Shown: positions 53,467 to 62,871, counted from the stretch's first letter. The stretch is DNA of 64,000 nt from Pseudohoeflea sp964511625 (GCA_964511625.1 CAZEJG010000020.1:1-64000); one strand, 5' to 3'. Numbers and translations are program-made. The notes: generated from the letters alone by a model not told the origin.

Positions 53467-54774
53467 CTACAGCACCCGCTCCTTCCTGAGCCGCGCCCAG
53501 AAGTCCAGCCGCTTGCGAATGTCGCGTTCGAAACCGCGTTCGGGGGGATCGTAGAAGTTCTGGCGGCCGAGCGCTTCGGGGAAATAGTCCTGGCCGGAAA
53601 AAGCGTCGGGCTGGTCGTGGTCGTAGAGATAGCCGTCGCCGTAGCCTTCCCCCTTCATGAGCTTGGTGGGCGCGTTGAGGATGTGCTTCGGCGGCAGCAG
53701 CGAGCCGTTTTCCTTCGCCACCCGCATGGCCTGCTTGAAGGCTGTGTAGACCGCGTTCGACTTCGGCGCCGAGGCGAGATAGACGCAAGCCTGGGCGAGC
53801 GCCAGTTCGCCCTCGGGCGAGCCGAGATAGTCGTAGGCATCCTTGGCGGCATTGGCGATGACCAGCGCCTGCGGATCGGCGAGCCCGATGTCTTCCGAGG
53901 CCATGCGCACCAGCCGTCGGCCGATGAACAGCGGATCCTCGCCCGCATCGAACATGCGGCACAGATAATAGAGCGCCGCATCCGGGTCGGACCCGCGTAC
54001 CGACTTGTGCAGCGCCGAGATGAGGTTGTAGTGGCCGTCCTGGCCCTTGTCGTAGACCGGCGCCCGGCGCTGGACGACCCGGATCAACGCCTCAGTATCG
54101 AAGGTCTCGCCGTCGCGTGCCGCGCGCCAGACTTCCTCCGCGAGCGTCAGCGCCGAACGGCCGTCACCGTCGGCCATCCGGACGAGTGTTTCGCGCGCCG
54201 CCTCGTCGAGCGGCAGCGGCCTGCCCTGCTCCTCCTCGGCACGATCAAGGAGGTGGTTCAGGCTTTCGGCGTCGTGGGACTTGAAGGTCAGCACACGGGC
54301 GCGCGACAGAAGTGCGGCGTTGAGTTCGAAGGACGGGTTTTCCGTGGTGGCGCCGACGAGGACGATGGTGCCGTCTTCCATGACGGGCAGGAAACTGTCC
54401 TGCTGCGCGCGGTTGAAGCGGTGGATCTCGTCGACGAAGAGCAGCGTCTGCCGCCCGCCCATGCGCCGGGCGCGCGCGGCTTCGAAGACCTTCTTCAGAT
54501 CGGCTACGCCAGAAAAGATCGCCGAGATCTGCTCGAAGGCCAGATCGGTCGCCCCGGCGAGAAGCCGCGCGACCGTCGTCTTGCCGGTTCCGGGCGGCCC
54601 CCAGAAGATCATCGAACCCAGGCTGCCCGAAGCGATCATGCGCGTCAGCACCCCGTCCTCGCCGGTCAGGTGCGCCTGGCCGCTGACTTCGGCCAGCGTC
54701 TTCGGACGCAACCGGTCTGCCAGCGGACGCGCGACCTTGTCTGCGGCAGACGTGTCTTCGAACAGGTCGGCCAT
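53467..54774 (-). CDS. rarA: replication-associated recombination protein RarA (MgsA)
   Basis: The 435-residue AAA+ protein is related to clamp-loader subunits and acts at stalled replication forks. Motifs: LAEVSGQAHLTGEDG, Walker A GPPGTGKTTVARLL, Walker B LLFVDEIHRFNRAQQD, sensor 1 GATTENPSFEL, and the C-terminal tetramerisation region with YPEALGRQNFYDPPERGFE. The start overlaps the DegP stop by one base (TGATG). Confidence 0.95.
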   Translation of the reverse strand: MADLFEDTSAADKVARPLADRLRPKTLAEVSGQAHLTGEDGVLTRMIASGSLGSMIFWGPPGTGKTTVARLLAGATDLAFEQISAIFSGVADLKKVFEAARARRMGGRQTLLFVDEIHRFNRAQQDSFLPVMEDGTIVLVGATTENPSFELNAALLSRARVLTFKSHDAESLNHLLDRAEEEQGRPLPLDEAARETLVRMADGDGRSALTLAEEVWRAARDGETFDTEALIRVVQRRAPVYDKGQDGHYNLISALHKSVRGSDPDAALYYLCRMFDAGEDPLFIGRRLVRMASEDIGLADPQALVIANAAKDAYDYLGSPEGELALAQACVYLASAPKSNAVYTAFKQAMRVAKENGSLLPPKHILNAPTKLMKGEGYGDGYLYDHDQPDAFSGQDYFPEALGRQNFYDPPERGFERDIRKRLDFWARLRKERVL

Positions 54775-56351
54775 CAGCGGTTCAGCATCTGCCGGATGCG
54801 CCGGCCGTCGCGGATGAGATCGAAGCGAATGGTGAAACCGCCCTCGTCCACCGCGGCCTGCAGCTCATCCGGCGTCGTGGTGTCGTTGCCGTTGACCGCG
54901 GTGACGACGTCGCCCGGACGGAACCCGTACTGTGCGGCGGGGGACCGCTGGGCCACCGCGGTGATCACCAGCCCCCGCAAATCCGACGGCAGCTTCAGCT
55001 GGGAGGCATCCGCCGGCGTCAGCGGCTGCACCGATGCGCCCGCGAAGGGACTGTCGCCGGTGATCGCCACCGGGCGTACGATCTTGTCCTCGGGCGTCTT
55101 GATCAGCTCGACCGACACGGTTTCCTCGCCGCCATTGGTGGTCACGGACAGGTCGACCGTGTCACCCACCGTGGCGGTTGCGAGCCGGTAGCCGAGAGCA
55201 TCCGGGTGTTCGACCGATTGACCGTTGAAGGCGGTGATGATGTCCCCGGACTTCAGGCCCGCTGCGTAGGCCGGACCGTCCTGGTCGACGGACACCACGA
55301 GGGCGCCGGTGGCCTTGCGCATCCCGAGCGCCTCGGCGATGTCCGGCGTCACTTCCTGGAAGGTGGCGCCGATATAGGGCGGATCGAAACGGTCACCACC
55401 GGCTTCGGCCGTCAGCGCGAAGGCGCGCACCAGATTGGCCGGAATGGCAAAACCGATGCCGTTGGAGCCGCCCGAGCGGGAAAAGATCGCGGTGTTGATG
55501 CCGATGAGATCGCCGTTCATGTCGATGAGCGCGCCGCCCGAGTTGCCGGGATTGATGGCCGCGTCCGTCTGGATGAAGAAACCGAAATCCGAAACGCCGA
55601 TACGGTTGCGCGCCAGCGCCGAGACGATGCCGCTCGTCACCGTCTGGCCGACACCGAAGGGATTGCCGATGGCGAGAACGATGTCGCCCACCTCGAGCGC
55701 GTCGGAATCGCCGAAGCCGACGGTCGGGAAATCGCCCTTCGATCCGATCTTCAAAACCGCAAGGTCGAAACGTTCGTCCTTGAGCAGCACCTTGCTCTCG
55801 AACTCACGGCCGTCGGACAGCGCCACGCGAATGTCGTCGGCGCCCGAGATAACATGGTTGTTGGTGACCACGATACCGGATTTCTCGACGATCACGCCGG
55901 ACCCGAGCGAGGACTGTTTCTGCGTCCGGTTGGGCAGCGAGCGACCGAAGAACTGCTCGAAGAACGGATCGCCCTCGAAGGGACTGCGGCGAACCACCGT
56001 GCGGTCTGCATAGACGTTGACCACCGCCGGCGCGGTCTGCTTCACCAGCGGCGAGAAGCTCATCATCATGTCGGTGCGCGAGCCCGGCACCTGGCGCGGC
56101 TGGGCGTCGACGGGCGGAGCCGGCACCGGTCGGGGGGCATCGGCCTGCTGCGCCGGCTTTTCCGGCGCCGCCTCCTCCGTCGGACCGCGCAGCGCGTCGC
56201 GGAAAAGATCGCCGAGCGTGTCGGTCAGGCTCTTCTCGGCATCCTGGGCCATGGCGCGCGAAGGCCCGCCGACCCCCTCGCCTATCCCCCCCGCAACAAG
56301 TGCGACGGCCAGGACAATGGCGACGGGACGGAAAACGTTTCGCTTGAGCAT
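54774..56351 (-). CDS. degP: periplasmic serine protease DegP/HtrA (Do family)
   Basis: The 525-residue protease/chaperone handles misfolded envelope proteins. It has a signal sequence (MLKRNVFRPVAIVLAVALVA), a Pro-rich linker, the trypsin-like triad in NNHVISGADD (His), FDLAVLKI (Asp) and NPGNSGGALID (Ser), then two PDZ domains (GPAYAAGLKSGDIITAFNG and RSPAAQYGFRPGDVVTAVNG). ATG 56351 fits the signal; the open frame upstream is not coding. It is translationally linked to rarA. Confidence 0.95.
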   Translation of the reverse strand: MLKRNVFRPVAIVLAVALVAGGIGEGVGGPSRAMAQDAEKSLTDTLGDLFRDALRGPTEEAAPEKPAQQADAPRPVPAPPVDAQPRQVPGSRTDMMMSFSPLVKQTAPAVVNVYADRTVVRRSPFEGDPFFEQFFGRSLPNRTQKQSSLGSGVIVEKSGIVVTNNHVISGADDIRVALSDGREFESKVLLKDERFDLAVLKIGSKGDFPTVGFGDSDALEVGDIVLAIGNPFGVGQTVTSGIVSALARNRIGVSDFGFFIQTDAAINPGNSGGALIDMNGDLIGINTAIFSRSGGSNGIGFAIPANLVRAFALTAEAGGDRFDPPYIGATFQEVTPDIAEALGMRKATGALVVSVDQDGPAYAAGLKSGDIITAFNGQSVEHPDALGYRLATATVGDTVDLSVTTNGGEETVSVELIKTPEDKIVRPVAITGDSPFAGASVQPLTPADASQLKLPSDLRGLVITAVAQRSPAAQYGFRPGDVVTAVNGNDTTTPDELQAAVDEGGFTIRFDLIRDGRRIRQMLNR

Positions 56352-56545
56352 GGGGAACCTCGCAATGTGACGGCAGGACTTGCGGCAATATGGGCACCGG
56401 GAACCGGCGCTGAAAGGTTTAGTCCCGCTTTCGTGGCAGATTCGGGGCATCAGCGCCAATCCGGATGGCCTCGCTCGGGCGCGAGGCATGACATCTCATC
56501 TTCCGAAAGACCGAAACTCCGGACCGCTCCGGCCGCTCGGCGTGT

Positions 56546-56863
56546 TCAGCCGCGATAGAAACGGCGGCGGGCATCTTCCTCGATGCCGAGCCGAAGCTGG
56601 AGATCGGCGAGTTTTCGCATCTGCGCCTTCCGCTCTTCGGGGTCGGTGGTCGCTGCCAGGAGCTGCATCTCCTGCTCGACGGCCTTGCGCAGCTCGACCT
56701 CGCGTGGCAATGCGCCCGCTTCGGCCATGATCCGGAAACCGATGGCCTGGGTACTGCCGTCACCCTCGCCACTCAGCGGTTTGCCCGCCCCTTCGAGATG
56801 ATCGAACTGTCCTTCGGCCTGGGCCTTGAGGATCTGCCTTTCCGCAAGCGTCGAAAATTTCAT
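56546..56863 (-). CDS. DUF1992 protein (DnaJC28-like conserved domain)
   Basis: The 105-residue protein fits DUF1992: AERQILKAQAEGQFDHLEGAGKPL followed by PREVELRKAVEQEMQLL and a basic end. Eukaryotic DNAJC28 carries this domain beside a J-domain; here no J-domain is attached. Function unknown. Its start overlaps the TetR stop (ATGA). Confidence 0.85.
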   Translation of the reverse strand: MKFSTLAERQILKAQAEGQFDHLEGAGKPLSGEGDGSTQAIGFRIMAEAGALPREVELRKAVEQEMQLLAATTDPEERKAQMRKLADLQLRLGIEEDARRRFYRG

Positions 56864-57477
56864 CGAGGTTCTCCGTGTTTGCCCGGCTGCGCAAGGAAGC
56901 CGCGCTCGATCTCGTCATAGACCGGCCAGTAGAGCGAAAGACCGTCGGGACCACGGCTGGCGAATGCCGTCAGGGCTCCGGTCAGCGCCAGCGCGGCCGG
57001 CAGCGGCGCCAGATCGGCGCGGAACTCCCCGCGCATCCGCCCGAAATCGAGGATCTGCTCGTAGCGCCGCAGCCAGCCGCGCGTGAATTCATCGAGCATC
57101 TCCGCCACACGCGGATCGCTGCCGCCGAGCTGGAGCAACTGCTCAAAACAGGCCGCGAGTTCCGGCCGGTCGCACAGGCTGTCATGATAGGCACCTGCCT
57201 CGGCACGGAGCTGCGGCCTGGCCGCCTGGTTCCGGTCCGGCGCCTCGGGCAGCAGGGCAAGAAACTGATCGCGGCTGGTCTCCGCCACGAGCGCAATCAG
57301 GTCCGATTTGGTCGGGACATGGAAATGAAGCGTCGAAACCGTGATGCCGGCCCGCGCTGCGACCTCGCGGGTCCGCAGGGCGGCCAGGCCATTCTCGACC
57401 ATCAGCGCGCGCGCGGCCTCTGCTATGAGAGAACGTCGCCCGGCTCCGCGGATATAGGGCTGTTTCTGCGCTTCCAT
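56860..57477 (-). CDS. TetR-family transcriptional regulator
   Basis: The 205-residue protein has a TetR helix-turn-helix (RRSLIAEAARALMVENGLAALRTREVAARAGITVSTLHFHVPTKSDLIALV, residues 14-63) and a helical ligand-binding domain. A perfect 16-bp palindrome lies 3 bases upstream of the ATG, so it most likely represses itself and the coupled DUF1992 gene. The ligand is unknown. The divergent ilvD-side region offers no obvious target. Confidence 0.9.
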   Translation of the reverse strand: MEAQKQPYIRGAGRRSLIAEAARALMVENGLAALRTREVAARAGITVSTLHFHVPTKSDLIALVAETSRDQFLALLPEAPDRNQAARPQLRAEAGAYHDSLCDRPELAACFEQLLQLGGSDPRVAEMLDEFTRGWLRRYEQILDFGRMRGEFRADLAPLPAALALTGALTAFASRGPDGLSLYWPVYDEIERGFLAQPGKHGEPR

Positions 57478-57480
57478 AAA

Positions 57481-57496
57481 TCGATCATATGATCGA
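57481..57496. promoter_or_regulatory. palindromic TetR operator
   Basis: TCGATCATATGATCGA is a perfect 16-bp palindrome starting 3 bases from the TetR start codon. Position and symmetry fit binding by the TetR dimer and autorepression. Confidence 0.7.
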
Positions 57497-57599
57497 CTTT
57501 AAAGAGGCACAAGCGTCCGCTGCACCGATCGAAAACAAACAAGGCCCGCCGGGAGACACCGACAGGCCCTGGTTCTCACAATTGAATACGGCCGAAAGC

Positions 57600-59435
57600 T
57601 CAGTCCGGCAGGATCCGCACCGCGCCCTTGTCGGCGCTGGCGGCGAAGGCCGCATAGGCCTTGAGCGCGGTGGTGACGTTGCGCTTGCGCGGCGCCTCCG
57701 GCTTCCAGCCTTTGGCGTCCTGCGCCGCGCGACGCGCCTCGAGCTCCGACGGCGTTACGCGCAGATTGATGGTGCGGCCCGGGATGTCGATGTCGATCAT
57801 GTCGCCCTGACGGACAAGACCGATGGCGCCGCCATTGGCGGCTTCCGGCGAGGCATGACCGATGGACAAGCCCGAAGTGCCGCCCGAAAAGCGGCCGTCG
57901 GTGACGAGCGCGCAGGATTTTCCGAGCCCCTTCGATTTCAGATAGCTCGTCGGATAGAGCATTTCCTGCATGCCGGGACCGCCCTTGGGGCCCTCGTAGC
58001 GGATAACGACGACGTCGCCCGCCTTCACCTCGTTGGAAAGAATGCCCTTCACGGCTGCGTCCTGACTCTCGTAGACGACAGCCGGACCGGAGAACTTCAG
58101 GATCGACTCGTCGACGCCCGCCGTTTTCACGATGCAGCCGTCGAGCGCGATGTTGCCCTTGAGAACCGCAAGACCGCCATCCTTGGAAAAGGGTTTCTCG
58201 ACAGAACGGATGACGCCGTTCTCGCTGTCGGTGTCGAGTTCGTCCCAGCGTGATGACTGCGAGAACGCGGTCTGCGTCGGCACCCCGCCCGGAGCCGCCT
58301 TGAAGAACTCGCGCACGGTCTCGGAATTGGTCCGCGTGATGTCCCAGCGGTCGATCGCGTCTCCCAGCGTGGCTTCATGAACCGTCGGGCAGTCGCGCTT
58401 GATCAGCCCGCCGCGGTCGAGTTCGCCCAGGATGCGCATGATACCGCCGGCGCGGTGGACGTCCTCCATGTGCACGTCCTGCTTCGCGGGCGCGACCTTG
58501 GACAGGCACGGCACCTTGCGCGACAGCTGGTCGATGTCGTCCATGGTGAAATCGATACCGCCCTCATAGGCCGCGGCGAGAATGTGCAGCACGGTGTTGG
58601 TCGAACCGCCCATGGCGATATCGAGCGACATGGCGTTCGCGAACGCTTCCTTCGAGCAGATCGAACGCGGCAGCACGCTCTCGTCGTCCTGCTCGTAATA
58701 GCGCCGGGTGATGTCGACGATCTGGTGACCGGCTTCGACGAAGAGGCGCTTGCGGTCGGAATGGGTGGCGAGCGTCGAGCCGTTGCCCGGCAGCGACAGG
58801 CCGAGCGCCTCTGTCAGGCAGTTCATCGAGTTGGCGGTGAACATGCCCGAGCAGGAGCCGCAGGTCGGGCACGCCGAGCGTTCGATCGTTGCAACGTCCT
58901 CGTCCGACATCTTGTCGTCGGCGGCCGCCACCATGGCGTCGACCAGGTCGAGCGCGACGGTCTTGCCGTGAAGCGTCACCTTGCCGGCCTCCATCGGCCC
59001 CCCGGAGACGAAGATCGCCGGGATGTTGAGCCGCATGGCCGCGTTCAGCATGCCGGGCGTGATCTTGTCGCAGTTGGAGATGCAGACCATGGCGTCGGCG
59101 CAGTGGGCGTTGACCATATACTCGACGCTATCCGCGATGATCTCGCGCGAGGGCAGCGAATAGAGCATGCCGTCATGCCCCATGGCGATACCGTCATCGA
59201 CAGCGATCGTGTTGAACTCCTTGGCCACACCGCCGGCCGCCTCGATCTCGCGGGCGACGAGCTGGCCGAGATCCTTCAGGTGCACGTGGCCCGGAACGAA
59301 CTGGGTGAAGGAGTTGACGACCGCGATGATCGGCTTGCCGAAATCGCCGTCCTTCATGCCCGTGGCGCGCCACAGGCCGCGCGCGCCTGCCATGTTGCGG
59401 CCATGGGTGCTGGTTTTCGACCGATATGCGGGCAT
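57600..59435 (-). CDS. ilvD: dihydroxy-acid dehydratase
   Basis: IlvD dehydrates dihydroxy acids in valine, leucine and isoleucine synthesis with an iron-sulfur cluster. The 611-residue protein has cluster cysteines in ISNCDKITPGM, CPTCGSCSGMFTANSM, and motifs MALGGSTNT-like DIAMGGSTNTVLH and GRFSGGTSGLSIGHASPEAA. GGAGGAAGG precedes ATG 59435. It is monocistronic. Confidence 0.97.
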   Translation of the reverse strand: MPAYRSKTSTHGRNMAGARGLWRATGMKDGDFGKPIIAVVNSFTQFVPGHVHLKDLGQLVAREIEAAGGVAKEFNTIAVDDGIAMGHDGMLYSLPSREIIADSVEYMVNAHCADAMVCISNCDKITPGMLNAAMRLNIPAIFVSGGPMEAGKVTLHGKTVALDLVDAMVAAADDKMSDEDVATIERSACPTCGSCSGMFTANSMNCLTEALGLSLPGNGSTLATHSDRKRLFVEAGHQIVDITRRYYEQDDESVLPRSICSKEAFANAMSLDIAMGGSTNTVLHILAAAYEGGIDFTMDDIDQLSRKVPCLSKVAPAKQDVHMEDVHRAGGIMRILGELDRGGLIKRDCPTVHEATLGDAIDRWDITRTNSETVREFFKAAPGGVPTQTAFSQSSRWDELDTDSENGVIRSVEKPFSKDGGLAVLKGNIALDGCIVKTAGVDESILKFSGPAVVYESQDAAVKGILSNEVKAGDVVVIRYEGPKGGPGMQEMLYPTSYLKSKGLGKSCALVTDGRFSGGTSGLSIGHASPEAANGGAIGLVRQGDMIDIDIPGRTINLRVTPSELEARRAAQDAKGWKPEAPRKRNVTTALKAYAAFAASADKGAVRILPD

Positions 59436-59648
59436 CCGCCTTCCTCCATTCACGTCATTGTCGTCCGGATCGCGCGGAAATCCGCGCCGGCCGGCTTTTC
59501 TGTGCAGCCGACGTAAAACAATCCGGCCTGCATGTCACTAGATAGGTGTCCGGTTCCAGTCTGGCGGACGGGCACGTCAGACGGCTCCCGTGCGTTGCAC
59601 ATCCGAACGCGTCATGTATCAATGATCAGCCCACAACCGGAAGTGATC

Positions 59649-60023
59649 ATGACGCATTACGGACCGTTCCATCGCATCGCCGCCCCCAAGCAGACCCTCA
59701 AAGACGCACTGAAGCAGAAGCGGAGCTCGGAAATCTGGGGCAAGCCGATCGTCGGTGGCGGGCTCGTTCCGAGGGTCAAGGCCTATCTCCTCCCGCTGTG
59801 TGCGGGGGAGCCGCCAGGCAACCCCTGCGCCAATGAACGCGGCATCGAGTTTACCACCAGGGCAAAACCCTCCGTCAAAGCGCCGTCCGGCCTGATATAC
59901 TGGGAAATGAAAACCGATCCGACCGCCCACATGCGCAAAGTCGACGACGAGACAATCGCCATCGAAGCGACTATATACAAACTGGTCTACGAAGAACTGA
60001 CCGAGCTCGGTAAACCCGAATGA
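59649..60023 (+). CDS. conserved hypothetical protein, coupled to cold-shock-domain gene
   Basis: The 124-residue protein is soluble, with two Cys (LCAGEPPGNPC) and no recognised domain. ATG 59649 begins MTHYGPFHRIAAPKQTL; ATG 59622 (MISPQPEV) is a longer option. Its stop overlaps the next start by four bases, so both proteins are probably made together. Confidence 0.6.
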   Translation: MTHYGPFHRIAAPKQTLKDALKQKRSSEIWGKPIVGGGLVPRVKAYLLPLCAGEPPGNPCANERGIEFTTRAKPSVKAPSGLIYWEMKTDPTAHMRKVDDETIAIEATIYKLVYEELTELGKPE

Positions 60024-60682
60024 CACTTCAGGACACACACATCTACATCCGCGTTCCCGTCAGCGAGCTGGTTACCCGTCTCGCGACATTCACGGTGAGA
60101 CGAAACGACTCCGTCGGAGTGGGTGAAGTGCTCTACACGATCGCCAACGGCCCGGACGAACCGCCCCGGTTCGGCCTTCTGGCGGATCTGAACGCGCCGA
60201 CAGGACAGAACTGGACGCATCTTCTTCACGCCAATCCCGAAGACCACAACGAAGTCACGCAAGCCGTCCAGGCGTTGGCTGTCTCGGCAGACGATCTCCA
60301 GAGCGCTACGGACTGGGACGACAACCAATTGGCACCCATGGATTCGATTATCGCAAAGTTGAGTTCCGTCTCTCGAAAACCGGTGCCAAGGACAGCGCCG
60401 ATGACAAACGACCACACAACGGCGCGCCAAAAAGCTCGCGCGGTTGGCGGCCTGCCCGCGCCTCGGCGAGGAGGACAAACGGGCACTGTCAAATTCTTCA
60501 ACTCGACGAAAGGTTTCGGCTTCATCGCACCCGACACCGGTGGAGCGGATGTTTTCGTACACATCTCCGCACTGGAAAGATCGGGCCTGAGTGAACTGCA
60601 TGAAGGCGACAAGGTAACCTTCGAGACAGCAAGATCCGAACGCACCGGCAAGAGTGAAGTCAAGTCCCTCCGCACGGAATAG
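60020..60682 (+). CDS. cold-shock-domain protein with unknown N-terminal domain
   Basis: Residues 150-220 are a cold-shock domain: TGTVKFFNSTKGFGFIAPD with RNP1 (KGFGFI) and ADVFVHISAL with RNP2. It binds single-stranded RNA or DNA. Residues 1-125 have no recognised family (YIRVPVSELVTRLATFTVRR, HLLHANPEDHNEV), and a basic linker (KARAVGGLPAPRRGGQ) joins the parts. Usual cold-shock proteins have about 70 residues, so this is an elongated fusion. A terminator follows. Confidence 0.8.
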   Translation: MTLQDTHIYIRVPVSELVTRLATFTVRRNDSVGVGEVLYTIANGPDEPPRFGLLADLNAPTGQNWTHLLHANPEDHNEVTQAVQALAVSADDLQSATDWDDNQLAPMDSIIAKLSSVSRKPVPRTAPMTNDHTTARQKARAVGGLPAPRRGGQTGTVKFFNSTKGFGFIAPDTGGADVFVHISALERSGLSELHEGDKVTFETARSERTGKSEVKSLRTE

Positions 60683-60715
60683 CGGGAAGCTAGAACTCTA
60701 ATATCGACCGCAACG

Positions 60716-60749
60716 CAAAAAAGCCGGACCCGAGGGCCCGGCTTTTCGC
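60716..60749. terminator. bidirectional terminator between the cold-shock gene and rplQ
   Basis: AAAAAAGCCGGACCC, short loop, GGGCCCGGCTTTT: a GC-rich stem with A-run on one side and T-run on the other. It ends the large ribosomal operon on the minus strand. Confidence 0.85.
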
Positions 60750-60770
60750 AATCGGACGAAAGCGCGTTGA

Positions 60771-61199
60771 TTACGCGGCTTCGTTCTCTTCGGCAGCCTC
60801 GGCTTCGAGACGGGCACGGTCCTTGGCGCCCTTGGCGTCCACGTCGCGGTCGACGAACTCGATGACGGCCATCGGAGCGTTGTCGCCGGTGCGGAAACCA
60901 GCCTTCATGATGCGCAGGTAGCCGCCGTTACGGGTCGCATAGCGCGAGGCCAGCGAATCGAACAGCTTGCGGACGGCGTCCTGATCCTTGATCTGCGAGA
61001 TCGCCTGACGGCGAGCATGCAGGTCGCCGCGCTTTCCGAGCGTGACGAGCTTTTCGACGATCGGACGGATTTCCTTTGCCTTCGGCAAGGTCGTGACGAT
61101 CTGTTCGTGTTCGATCAGCGAGGCCGCCATGTTGGCGAACATCGCCTTCCGGTGGCTCGAGGTACGGTTCAGCTTGCGGCCGGCCATTCCGTGACGCAT
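60771..61199 (-). CDS. rplQ: 50S ribosomal protein L17
   Basis: The 142-residue protein begins MRHGMAGRKLNRTSSHRKAM and contains TTLPKAKEIRPIVEKLVTLGKRGDLHARRQAI and NGGYLRIMKAGFRTGDNAPMAVIEFVDR, typical of L17, with an acidic C-terminal extension common in alphaproteobacteria. It is last in the operon after rpoA. Confidence 0.98.
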   Translation of the reverse strand: MRHGMAGRKLNRTSSHRKAMFANMAASLIEHEQIVTTLPKAKEIRPIVEKLVTLGKRGDLHARRQAISQIKDQDAVRKLFDSLASRYATRNGGYLRIMKAGFRTGDNAPMAVIEFVDRDVDAKGAKDRARLEAEAAEENEAA

Positions 61200-61252
61200 G
61201 GCTCTTCTCCTTCACATGCAGGCTTCACCCAGTGGGCCTGCCGTTTGAACGG

Positions 61253-62263
61253 TTAATACTGGTCTTCGTAACGCTTGGCGAGGTCTTCGATGTTTTCCGG
61301 CGGCCAGGACGGTACTTCCATACCGAGATGCAGGCCCATGGAAGCGAGGACTTCCTTGATTTCATTCAGCGACTTGCGGCCGAAGTTCGGGGTGCGGAGC
61401 ATTTCCGCCTCGGACTTCTGGATCAGGTCGCCGATATAGACGATGTTGTCGTTCTTCAGGCAGTTCGCCGAACGGACCGACAGTTCCAGTTCGTCGACCT
61501 TCTTGAGCAGCGCCGGGTTGAAGGCGAGCTCTGCGACGGTCTCTTCCTGGACTTCCTTCTGCGGCTCTTCGAAGTTGACGAAGACACCGAGCTGGTCCTG
61601 CAGGATGCGCGCAGCATAGGCAACAGCATCCTCGCCGGTGACCGAACCGTCGGTCTCGATCGAGAGCGTCAGCTTGTCATAGTCGAGCACCTGGCCTTCA
61701 CGGGTGTTTTCCACCTTGTAGGAGACCTTCTTGACCGGCGAATAGAGGCTGTCGACCGGAATGAGACCGATCGGCGCGTCTTCGGCACGGTTGCGCTCGG
61801 CCGGGACGTAGCCCTTGCCGTTGTTGACGGTGAATTCCATGCGGATTTCAGCGCCTTCGTCGAGCGTGCAGAGCACGAGGTCCGGATTGAGGATCTCGAT
61901 GTCGCCGACGGTCTGGATATCGCCGGCCTTGACGACGCCCGGGCCCTGCTTGCGCACGACCATGCGCTTGGGCTCGTCGCCTTCCATGGCAACCGCGATT
62001 TCCTTGATGTTGAGCACGATGTCGGTCACGTCCTCGCGGACGCCCGGGATCGACGAGAATTCATGCAGCACGCCGTCGATCTGAACCGCGGTCACGGCAG
62101 CGCCGCGCAGCGAGGACAGAAGCACGCGGCGAAGCGCGTTGCCCAGCGTCAGGCCGAAGCCGCGCTCGAGCGGTTCGGCGACGACGGTCGCCTTGGTCTT
62201 GCCGGACGAGGTGAACTCCACCTTGTTCGGCTTGATCAGTTCCTGCCAGTTCTTCTGAATCAT
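61253..62263 (-). CDS. rpoA: RNA polymerase subunit alpha
   Basis: The 336-residue protein has the N-terminal assembly domain (AKATVVAEPLERGFGLTLGNALRRVLLSSLRGAAVT) and the C-terminal DNA- and activator-binding domain (ELSVRSANCLKNDNIVYIGDLIQKSEAEMLRTPNFGRKSLNEIKEVL). It lies between rpsK and rplQ as usual in bacteria. Confidence 0.99.
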   Translation of the reverse strand: MIQKNWQELIKPNKVEFTSSGKTKATVVAEPLERGFGLTLGNALRRVLLSSLRGAAVTAVQIDGVLHEFSSIPGVREDVTDIVLNIKEIAVAMEGDEPKRMVVRKQGPGVVKAGDIQTVGDIEILNPDLVLCTLDEGAEIRMEFTVNNGKGYVPAERNRAEDAPIGLIPVDSLYSPVKKVSYKVENTREGQVLDYDKLTLSIETDGSVTGEDAVAYAARILQDQLGVFVNFEEPQKEVQEETVAELAFNPALLKKVDELELSVRSANCLKNDNIVYIGDLIQKSEAEMLRTPNFGRKSLNEIKEVLASMGLHLGMEVPSWPPENIEDLAKRYEDQY

Positions 62264-62363
62264 CTTGATTGCCTTCCGTTGCCGCCACTATCCAATCGTG
62301 ACGGTCATAAGAGACGGACCCGCCGGACGGCCGAAGCCCCGACGGGTCGAAAAACCCACTTGA

Positions 62364-62753
62364 TCAGACGCGGCGCTTCTTGCGCGGGCGGCAGCCATTG
62401 TGCGGGATCGGCGTCACGTCACGGATCGACGTGATGGTGAAGCCGGCGGCCTGCAGCGCGCGCAGAGCCGATTCACGACCCGAACCCGGGCCGCAGACTT
62501 CGACTTCCAGCGACTTCATGCCGTGTTCCTGCGCCTTCTTGGCAGCGTCTTCGGCAGCCATCTGGGCTGCGAACGGGGTCGACTTGCGCGAGCCCTTGAA
62601 GCCCTTCGAACCGGCCGACGACCACGAGATCGCGTTGCCCTGGGCATCGGTGATCGTGATCATGGTGTTGTTGAAGGTCGAGTTCACGTGGGCGACGCCC
62701 GACGAGATGTTCTTGCGTTCGCGACGGCGGACGCGTGCGGCTTCCTTGGCCAT
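62364..62753 (-). CDS. rpsK: 30S ribosomal protein S11
   Basis: The 129-residue protein carries the S11 patterns ISSGVAHVNSTFNNTMITITDAQGN, SSAGSKGFKGSRKSTPFAAQ and ITSIRDVTPIPHNGCRPRKKRR. It lies between rpsM and rpoA. Confidence 0.99.
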   Translation of the reverse strand: MAKEAARVRRRERKNISSGVAHVNSTFNNTMITITDAQGNAISWSSAGSKGFKGSRKSTPFAAQMAAEDAAKKAQEHGMKSLEVEVCGPGSGRESALRALQAAGFTITSIRDVTPIPHNGCRPRKKRRV

Positions 62754-62826
62754 TTTTTACCTTTCAAACGATATCTGCGCCGCCGTAATGCCAGCGGCTA
62801 CACCTGGGGGTGCGAATAGTGAAGTG

Positions 62827-62871
62827 GTGAGTGGTGAATAGCCCGAAAGCCGATCACCATTCACCATTCAC
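62827..62871. repeat. inverted repeat between rpsM and rpsK
   Basis: GTGAGTGGTGAAT (62827-62839) and ATTCACCATTCAC (62859-62871) can form a 13-bp stem with one wobble. The arms themselves are made of tandem GTGA/TTCACC units. It lies between two co-transcribed genes and has no poly-T, so it is not a terminator. Confidence 0.55.

Noticed and set aside
53197..56558. 664- and 450-codon plus-strand frames
   Set aside because: Antisense to rarA and degP.
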